DNA of 5,091 bases, taken from NCBI GenBank assembly GCA_012727625.1, contig JAAYGP010000141.1:1-5091 (forward strand), given 5' to 3'. A program made the position numbers and the translations under genes. The notes below the pieces were generated by a model. The model had not been told where the DNA came from. It did no database searches and saw nothing but the letters and a program-made list of their open reading frames with translations. The stretch comes from Clostridiaceae bacterium. GTDB lineage: Bacteria > Bacillota > Clostridia > DSM-8532. Positions 1 to 5,091 of the stretch are shown here, in pieces (within the stretch, counting starts at the first letter, position 1; each line of letters opens with the position of its first letter).

Positions 1-1214
1 ACAATTGTGAGCATATCCAGATAAAGCTTTGGATCAGACGCAGTCACCCACGTAAGTAGGTTTTTTACATCCAGTGCTGCCTTTTCATTATACCCGAAAT
101 GATTCAGATACTTTAATGCTGCAAGTGCCCACATTTGAGACTCACACAGGTTTTTATCCGATACCTCCATGGCACCGGGATAGTTTGTTCCAAAGGGCTC
201 CCAAATCGGTTTTTCACCGTCTTCACACATGACAATGCGGTTATAGTGCTGCTTCTGGTTCATAAGAGTCTTTGTGGAAAGCTTATACCAGCTGTCAGCC
301 GCGAAAATTGAACAATCCAGACCCTTAACGTTCCCGTTGTAAGGTATAATATGATATACACCATATTCATCCAGATCAATTTCTGCCGAAGTTTCGGGAA
401 CAAATATTTCATATGTGCTCCCGTCGGGTCTTATAATCTGCAAATGGGTGCATTCACCGATTAAGTCCACTTTTAGCTGCTGTCCTATAAAGCCGGAAGA
501 AAGCTTGTAATATACAACCGGCACATCATACAATGCTGCTGCGTATCTTAAAGCCTCCAGATAATCCGATACGGGAACCAGCCTCACCGAAACACTTTTG
601 TATGGCCTGTCCAAAAGCCCATATGCCTTATCAAAAGAGGATAGAATTTTTATGTTTTCAAAAAAGTGACCGAAGTTTATCTCGGAATAATCTATCTTAT
701 ATCCGTCAACTTCATTTTCCGCAATAAGAAGCAAATTTTTTTTGTCAGGGCGGGTCAAAAATACAAAACAAAAACGGTTGTCAAAGGTGCAGAAAGGCGA
801 GGATATTAAAAATTGCCTCATCCAGTTCCCGCCTTTTTTGCTCATGAAGTTAAAGGGGAAATTTAAACCGAATTCACTATAAAAAATTTGTCCCTGTTCA
901 AGCCTGATTTTAAGGCACTGATCATCAAGGGAATAATGTATTTTTGTCCCGGTTTCCTCGTTGACGGATATTATGCCGTTATTATTTGATTTAAAAGGTT
1001 TTCCATACACACTTTCCCTGCTGACATATGGTGTGAACCTTGGTTTTATTCCCGTTGTAATGTCATCAGACAACAGAGTGTATGAAGTTGAAGCAAATCT
1101 TCCCCTGCCGTCAGTTATATCAACCGGGTCATCATACCTCATGTCCAGAATTTGATTTATAGTGCCGGATATTTCATCAATTTCCACATTGAATATTTTG
1201 GATTTTAAATTCAT
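1..1214 (-). CDS. Cytoplasmic protein of unrecognised family, possibly carbohydrate-active (3' end outside window)
   Basis: The frame is open from ATG at 1214 to the left edge, giving 404 visible residues and no stop, so the C-terminus is missing. The start is fixed by GGAGGG 7 nt upstream. I do not recognise the family. The N-terminus (MNLKSKIFNV) has no signal peptide or membrane segment, so the protein is probably cytoplasmic. Residues 1-300 look beta-rich, with alternating short hydrophobic strands and many Gly, Asn and Asp turns. Residues 310-404 turn helical and aromatic (SQMWALAALKYLNHFGYNEK, then a second helix ending LLTWV). A beta-sandwich followed by helical hairpins is common in six-hairpin glycosidases and some polysaccharide lyases, so an intracellular oligosaccharide-degrading enzyme is a reasonable guess. 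That rests on fold impression and context only; no catalytic residue can be assigned. The gene starts 20 nt after the regulator's stop and is probably cotranscribed with it. Confidence 0.85.
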   Translation of the reverse strand, partial: MNLKSKIFNVEIDEISGTINQILDMRYDDPVDITDGRGRFASTSYTLLSDDITTGIKPRFTPYVSRESVYGKPFKSNNNGIISVNEETGTKIHYSLDDQCLKIRLEQGQIFYSEFGLNFPFNFMSKKGGNWMRQFLISSPFCTFDNRFCFVFLTRPDKKNLLLIAENEVDGYKIDYSEINFGHFFENIKILSSFDKAYGLLDRPYKSVSVRLVPVSDYLEALRYAAALYDVPVVYYKLSSGFIGQQLKVDLIGECTHLQIIRPDGSTYEIFVPETSAEIDLDEYGVYHIIPYNGNVKGLDCSIFAADSWYKLSTKTLMNQKQHYNRIVMCEDGEKPIWEPFGTNYPGAMEVSDKNLCESQMWALAALKYLNHFGYNEKAALDVKNLLTWVTASDPKLYLDMLTI

Positions 1215-1221
1215 AAATCAA

Positions 1222-1227
1222 CCCTCC
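1222..1227 (-). promoter_or_regulatory. Strong ribosome binding site of the third gene
   Basis: On the minus strand this reads GGAGGG, 7 nt before the ATG at 1214. It lies inside the 20-nt gap after the regulator's stop codon. It decides the start of the downstream gene and supports translation from a shared mRNA, because the gap is too short for an independent promoter unless that promoter lies within the regulator's coding sequence. Confidence 0.8.
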
Positions 1228-1234
1228 AGGTGAG

Positions 1235-3451
1235 TTAAGGCCTCTGAGATACAGCAATTCTCTTATATTCTTCAGGTTTTATTCCTTCATATCTTAAAAA
1301 CGCTCTTTTGAACGAGTAATCATTTTCATAACCAACTGCCTTGGCGATTTTATGAAGGCTGTACTTGTTTTCATTAAGCATCTCTTTTGCTTTATCCATT
1401 CTGATACGGCATATGTAATCGTAGAAATTGATGTTCATATAGTCCTTGAATATTTTTGAAATGGAAGACACGGAAAGATTAAACCTGTCGGCAAGTTCTT
1501 TAAGGGAAAGATTACTGTCGGTAATGTTATTATTAATATAATCAATAATTTTCCTTGGTGTGCATGAATCGTCGCTTTCATTCAGTATTTCAATCCTGTC
1601 GCATATTTTTGAGCATACCAAATAAGTAAAATCCCACAATAACTGGACATTCTCAGTCTCCTGCAACAGCATAAGCTCCTGGTTTTGCTCTTTCAGATCC
1701 TTCACATCCACATTCAGCTCATTCAAAATCCTGATCATTGTGTCAATAATGGCCGTAGTTAACTTTATCATTGAAGCTTCGTCATATCCGCGTTTTTCAT
1801 TTTCCAGTCTTATTTCATCCAGAATCTTTTTCGCGGTATCATAATCACCGATTTTTATGTTGTGAATGAGCTGTATTTCCCAATCGGTGGGATAGTAATA
1901 AAGAAGCCTCTTGTTCATTAACAGATTCATGCGGACAATGTTGGATTTTATTATTGAGGCAGTTTGCTCTTCCTTGGCTTTCTGATAAGATTTGCTTATA
2001 CCAACAATTCCTTTCTCCAATGAACCGAAGAACAATTTGGGACAAAATGAAAAATCCTGTTTAAAGGACTTGAACGCTTCATTAAACCTGGTGATAAAAT
2101 TTTTTGTATCGATTTCCGATAAAAAATCCACCACGGTAATAATATTGCCCTCTGAAGATACAACAATCTGATAGCTTACATTTAACGCTCCTAAAATTTT
2201 ATCGGCGGTTTTATACAGTGCAAACATGCCTGAACTGTTATATTCGGCTTTCCTTTGCTGCCCGTCCTTCCCCAGCAGGATAACCAGATAATACATGTCA
2301 TCCGTGTAATTAAGGCCGATATCATTCATGGTAAAATTAACGGCATCCCTTTGAAAGTACCCGGCAAGCAGCCTTTTCATCATATCGCTTCTGGCGGCGT
2401 TTTGATACATTATAACCTGCAGCTGCATCTTCTTTTTCTCGGAAAAAAGATTGTCAAAGGTTTGGCTTATAAGTTTATATTCATGTTCGTCAACTTTATC
2501 GGAAGCGTCAACACCGCTGAATATTTTCCTGACAATATTCTTAATCGGGGTATAGTTTGCATTGGCAAGGGTGTATGCGATTAAAGTACCTAAGACAAGT
2601 GATATAATTGTGGCCGTAAAAATCAATGACAACGCTTCAAAGCTCGGACCGGCGGAGTCAATACGGTATGTAAAACCATAATCAAACAAATACTGGTCAG
2701 AATTTAAGGATATACGGCAGATCTCATTTTCATCAGTTTCATCAGAATTAATCCGTTCGATTATCAAGCCGTCACTTCCGGATATGGAATACCCGGTTAA
2801 TAAGTTGCCGCTGATGCTTTCTATGGAATCGTGTATATATTTTTTGTTAATGAAAAGCAATAGCAGCGCACGTGGTTTTTCCACAAGCTCCAGTTTTTGA
2901 GTAAGAACCATTGTATTCTCTGGAATGGCGGACAAGTCAGATATATCAAAATAGTTGAAGTTGGTTCTGTTTTCAACATTTGATTTAAACCATTCAAATG
3001 AATCATTATTAAGGTTTAGTGTTCTGAAAAAATCTTCGAATGTAAACCACCCAATCTGACTGAAAACGGTGTCTTTTTTCGGGAAGTAAACAGCGATATT
3101 ACTGATTCCTAAATTCAATGATTTAAAGATCATCAGCTCCGTGCATATGTCATTCTTCTTTATAACATTAAATTTATTTTCAAAAACATCCGTATTTGAC
3201 ATGTAACGTGTGACCCATGATGAGTTCATAAGATCGTCCCTGACTTTTCGATACTGAATGAACATGTCGTCCAGATGATCAGCTATTTGCGCAGCCTCAT
3301 AATTATGGCTTGTTATGCTTTTTTGCCGTATATCACTTTTTATACTGTTATAAACTGTTATACAGAAAATGCATATAGGGAGGGTAAGCATAACAGTGTA
3401 AGAAAGTATATATCTTCTAAACACTTTGCTTTTCAGATTGGTGATATACAT
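1235..3451 (-). CDS. Transmembrane AraC/XylS-family transcriptional regulator with extracellular sensor domain (YesS/YtdP-like)
   Basis: A complete 738-residue protein that probably couples an outside sugar-related signal to transcription. A first membrane helix lies at about residues 13-34 and a second at about 272-297. Between them is a ~235-residue extracellular loop, the usual place of a Cache-like sensor. After the second helix come a HAMP-like linker (about 298-345, TPIKNIVRKI) and a cytoplasmic region (about 350-510) resembling the degenerate GGDEF-like region seen in this architecture; no GGDEF motif is visible. The C-terminal AraC DNA-binding domain spans about 633-733 with two helix-turn-helices, LSLKELADRFNLSVSSISKI (648-667) and about 697-730. 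The second carries the family signature GYEN-x5-F-x3-F-x4-G-x2-P-x2-Y. Length and layout match B. subtilis YesS and YtdP. The start is supported by AGGGGG 7 nt upstream and by the membrane helix right after it. It has its own promoter (3568-3596) and probably shares mRNA with the gene downstream. The ligand and target promoters are unknown; control of the adjacent transport genes is inferred. Confidence 0.95.
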   Translation of the reverse strand: MYITNLKSKVFRRYILSYTVMLTLPICIFCITVYNSIKSDIRQKSITSHNYEAAQIADHLDDMFIQYRKVRDDLMNSSWVTRYMSNTDVFENKFNVIKKNDICTELMIFKSLNLGISNIAVYFPKKDTVFSQIGWFTFEDFFRTLNLNNDSFEWFKSNVENRTNFNYFDISDLSAIPENTMVLTQKLELVEKPRALLLLFINKKYIHDSIESISGNLLTGYSISGSDGLIIERINSDETDENEICRISLNSDQYLFDYGFTYRIDSAGPSFEALSLIFTATIISLVLGTLIAYTLANANYTPIKNIVRKIFSGVDASDKVDEHEYKLISQTFDNLFSEKKKMQLQVIMYQNAARSDMMKRLLAGYFQRDAVNFTMNDIGLNYTDDMYYLVILLGKDGQQRKAEYNSSGMFALYKTADKILGALNVSYQIVVSSEGNIITVVDFLSEIDTKNFITRFNEAFKSFKQDFSFCPKLFFGSLEKGIVGISKSYQKAKEEQTASIIKSNIVRMNLLMNKRLLYYYPTDWEIQLIHNIKIGDYDTAKKILDEIRLENEKRGYDEASMIKLTTAIIDTMIRILNELNVDVKDLKEQNQELMLLQETENVQLLWDFTYLVCSKICDRIEILNESDDSCTPRKIIDYINNNITDSNLSLKELADRFNLSVSSISKIFKDYMNINFYDYICRIRMDKAKEMLNENKYSLHKIAKAVGYENDYSFKRAFLRYEGIKPEEYKRIAVSQRP

Positions 3452-3458
3452 TTCAAAT

Positions 3459-3464
3459 CCCCCT
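3459..3464 (-). promoter_or_regulatory. Ribosome binding site of the AraC-type regulator
   Basis: On the minus strand this reads AGGGGG, 7 nt before the ATG at 3451. It is a good but non-consensus Shine-Dalgarno sequence and supports that ATG as the start. Confidence 0.7.
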
Positions 3465-3543
3465 GCCTACATCTGCTAAAGATAAGCTTTTCTGATAACA
3501 ATTGATGAAGATACTCAAATGAAATTCCAACAGCTGTTTACGG

Positions 3544-3617
3544 GTTGCCGCAACTTTAATCAATTCAATTATATCATGAATCCAAAAAGGCGTCAGCTTT
3601 TAAACCGGTGCAGCAAC
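3544..3617. repeat. Imperfect 11-bp direct repeat bracketing the regulator promoter (candidate operator pair)
   Basis: The plus strand reads GTTGCCGCAAC at 3544-3554 and GGTGCAGCAAC at 3607-3617, identical at 9 of 11 positions and offset by exactly 63 bp, close to six helical turns. The first copy is itself a palindrome (GTTGC-C-GCAAC). The promoter at 3568-3596 lies between them, with the first copy falling just after the predicted transcription start and the second just upstream of the -35. Binding by an AraC-type protein, perhaps the neighbour itself, is inference. Such short repeats can also arise by chance. Confidence 0.4.
3568..3596 (-). promoter_or_regulatory. Sigma-A-type extended -10 promoter for the regulator
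   Basis: On the minus strand the -10 is TATAAT (3573-3568), a perfect consensus hexamer preceded by TGA, which gives an extended -10 (TGnTATAAT). The -35 is CTGACG (3596-3591), matching TTGACA at four of six positions, with an ideal 17-bp spacer. Predicted transcription start is near 3561, leaving a leader of about 110 nt before the ATG at 3451. It lies downstream of the stem-loop that follows the binding-protein gene, so the regulator can be transcribed separately from it. Confidence 0.7.
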
Positions 3618-3689
3618 CCGCATAACCACAGCACTTCTCCTGTTATCACCGCATTTTTCCTGCTTTTACCCCGAGTGTATTAACAGCGT

Positions 3690-3727
3690 GACAAAGAGAA
3701 CAGATAAATGCCGCTGTTCTCTTTGTC
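3690..3727 (-). terminator. Perfect 14-bp stem-loop after the binding-protein gene; terminator or mRNA 3'-end element
   Basis: GACAAAGAGAACAG (3690-3703) pairs perfectly with CTGTTCTCTTTGTC (3714-3727) around a 10-nt loop. On the minus strand it begins 27 nt past the TAA at 3755-3757, the usual place of a terminator. It is unusual in having no run of U after the stem on either strand; the only U-rich stretch is inside the 3' arm. It may terminate weakly, or protect the 3' end of the binding-protein mRNA and so help that gene be expressed above its neighbours. Confidence 0.65.
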
Positions 3728-3754
3728 TCATCCTCGAAATAACCTTCTTTGCCT

Positions 3755-5091
3755 TTATCTGCTGTTGTAAAGGTCAAGACGCTGCTGGTTGATTTCTATT
3801 AGTCTGTCCAGTCCGAGTTCTTTCAGGTCAGCCATATATGTATCCCAGTCATCCAGGGAGTTCTCCCCGAGAGTTAGGTTGGTGGCAAGTTCATCTGAAT
3901 ATGTTGCCAGGTCGGTTATAATTGAATTAATTTCCTCAATCTGCTCATCGCTTGGCATTGCAAGATAAGCGTTGTTGTCATTGGGGAATGTTGGCTTGTA
4001 AAATGCCACCTGTTTCTGGTATTCAGCCTTATGGGGCGGGGAAGTGCTGATTTCAAGCTCCATGGGTGCAAACCTGAGCCTTGGGAAAATTGAATCGCCA
4101 TACAGATACTGCCCCATAGCGATACGGGCTTCTGCCATTTCTTTCCAGTAAGCATTCCCTATACCGGGCAGATAACGTTTTATACCATCAACCACTTCAT
4201 AAGTTTGGCCTTCAATACCCCAGCATGTGATAAGCTCATACTCCTCAGAATACAGAATATCGATGAGAGCGGCCATACCTTCTTCATCTTTACAGTTTTT
4301 AGTAACTGCCCATGCATTCCATGACAGATTGGGTGTCTCAATTGAATTAACAGGGGTTATGCCGGCAACGGCGGGCTGCGGGCCTATAGGCATTAACTGC
4401 GGATTGTCTGCTTTTATGGCCGGTTCAAGCCATGCTTGCATAGCATAGGAAAATTGCGCGCCAATTTTATTCTCAACCAGTTTCTGATTAATGCGTTCTC
4501 CTGCATTTCTTCCAAAGAGTGATGTATCAAGAATGCCTTCATTTACAAGCTCATTCAAATATCTGAAGTAGTCTTTAATTCCGGGCTGGTACCATGGGGA
4601 TACTACTTTTTGCTCTTCAAGTGCTACTGATGTAATTCCGGTTCCAAGTCCAAACCATTGGGCAATACCGTTATTGAAATCTGCAGGATTCAAGGCCAGA
4701 ATTTCATCTTCAATACCGTTGTTGTTGGCATCCCTTTTTCTGAACTCTCTCATTACATTTTTAAATTCTTCGGCAGTTTTCGGAGCCGGAAGACCGAGAT
4801 TATCAAGCCAGTCTTTGCGGATTAGTATAACCATGCATGTTGAACAGGATTTGCCTTGATAAGTAATCTTCTCAACGTTGGTAAGCCAATACAGGTTGCC
4901 ATCTGGTGCCATGTTCAGTTTAACGACAAAGGGCGCAACTTCCTCCAGAAATCTTTTTGCTGTTCCGTCTCCTTTTTCAATTATGCGATTAATCGGAAGG
5001 AACATTCCCTGATTGGCAAGGGCCAGGACAGCAGTATTTCCGACAGTGGAAACATTGACGAAATCCGGAAGATCACTTGCTGAAGCAAGCC
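3755..5091 (-). CDS. Family 1 extracellular solute-binding protein of a sugar ABC importer (5' end outside window)
   Basis: It binds a sugar or oligosaccharide outside the membrane and hands it to ABC permeases. 444 residues plus a partial codon are visible. The frame runs open through the right edge, and sequence before the Met codon at 5005 is family-like (ASASDLPDFVNV, compare the usual ASGDLPD), so that Met is internal; the signal or lipoprotein peptide lies outside. Visible-residue landmarks: QGMFLPINRIIEK near 27-39; RKDWLDNLGLPAPKTAEEF near 91-109; an EF-hand-like loop DANNNGIEDE at about 120-129, equivalent to the calcium-binding loop of AlgQ-type binding proteins; GIEGQTYEVVDG near 291-302; and a C-terminal region LDDWDTYMADLKELGLDRLI typical of the LplA/YtcQ-like subgroup. 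The ligand cannot be named. Conserved pairing of such proteins with YesS/YtdP-type regulators suggests plant polysaccharide fragments, an inference only. The permease genes are not in the window. A stem-loop follows the stop. Confidence 0.93.
   Translation of the reverse strand, partial: LASASDLPDFVNVSTVGNTAVLALANQGMFLPINRIIEKGDGTAKRFLEEVAPFVVKLNMAPDGNLYWLTNVEKITYQGKSCSTCMVILIRKDWLDNLGLPAPKTAEEFKNVMREFRKRDANNNGIEDEILALNPADFNNGIAQWFGLGTGITSVALEEQKVVSPWYQPGIKDYFRYLNELVNEGILDTSLFGRNAGERINQKLVENKIGAQFSYAMQAWLEPAIKADNPQLMPIGPQPAVAGITPVNSIETPNLSWNAWAVTKNCKDEEGMAALIDILYSEEYELITCWGIEGQTYEVVDGIKRYLPGIGNAYWKEMAEARIAMGQYLYGDSIFPRLRFAPMELEISTSPPHKAEYQKQVAFYKPTFPNDNNAYLAMPSDEQIEEINSIITDLATYSDELATNLTLGENSLDDWDTYMADLKELGLDRLIEINQQRLDLYNSR

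Larger units (their letters stand above)
3452..3754. other. Intergenic region between binding-protein and regulator genes
   Basis: This 303-bp stretch holds, in transcription order: the stem-loop at 3690-3727, one copy of an 11-bp repeat (3607-3617), the regulator promoter (3568-3596), the second repeat copy (3544-3554), a 10-bp palindrome AACAGCTGTT (3529-3538), and the regulator's ribosome binding site. The predicted leader is about 110 nt. I see no tRNA, recognised riboswitch or CRISPR repeat, and no credible small gene. Confidence 0.75.

Noticed and set aside
961..1155. 64-codon plus-strand frame
   Set aside because: It is antisense within the third gene, whose minus-strand frame is unbroken for over 400 codons.
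2255..2584. 109-codon open frame on the plus strand
   Set aside because: It lies wholly antisense within the regulator gene, with no family resemblance and no convincing ribosome binding site. It is a shadow of the real coding frame.
3275..3505. 76-codon plus-strand frame overlapping the regulator's 5' end
   Set aside because: It is antisense to the membrane helix and start region; its composition mirrors the opposite coding strand.
3598..3612. Weak resemblance to a CcpA cre site near the -35
   Set aside because: The conserved G, C and end positions do not match, so three key mismatches remain.
3597..3637. Very short minus-strand frames (7 and 13 codons) after an AGGAG, as a possible leader peptide
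   Set aside because: The Shine-Dalgarno spacing is poor for both, and they lie upstream of the predicted transcription start.
3493..3648. 8-bp inverted repeat TGATAACA / TGTTATCA (3493-3500 and 3641-3648)
   Set aside because: The AT-rich arms are about 140 bp apart with no relation to the promoter geometry; probably chance.
5076..5089. Short inverted repeat CTTGCT-GA-AGCAAG at the right edge
   Set aside because: It is within coding sequence, with six-base arms and a two-base centre; chance and codon choice explain it.

Overview
The window carries three genes, all transcribed from the minus strand, so they read from the right end towards the left. In order of transcription they are: a family 1 extracellular sugar-binding protein of an ABC importer (5' end outside the window), a 738-residue membrane-bound AraC-type regulator (complete), and a cytoplasmic protein of unrecognised family that looks carbohydrate-related (3' end outside the window). 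The plus strand has no convincing gene. Moderate-to-low GC by eye, purine-rich Shine-Dalgarno sites, a sigma-A-like extended -10 promoter and the protein families point to a Bacillota genome. A saccharolytic clostridium is the likeliest host, but the species cannot be read from this window.

Region 3755-5091 encodes the binding protein. Its frame stays open to the right edge, so the ATG at 5005 is internal and not the start. A perfect 14-bp stem-loop (3690-3727) follows its stop codon. Region 3452-3754 is the only real intergenic stretch. It holds that stem-loop, an extended -10 promoter for the regulator, and an imperfect 11-bp direct repeat whose two copies lie on either side of the promoter exactly 63 bp apart. 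Region 1235-3451 is the regulator. After a 20-nt gap with a strong ribosome binding site comes the third gene (1214 down to the left edge), very probably in the same transcript.

The layout matches a familiar theme in Bacillota: an oligosaccharide-binding lipoprotein beside a transmembrane AraC regulator, as with YtcQ/YtdP or YesO/YesS of Bacillus subtilis, with a cytoplasmic enzyme nearby. The inferred logic is that the regulator senses an extracellular sugar-related signal through its outer loop and controls import and intracellular breakdown of an oligosaccharide. The permeases are not in the window. Nothing here amounts to a clearly new kind of system. The most open points are the identity of the third protein, the repeat pair around the promoter and the unusual terminator-like hairpin.
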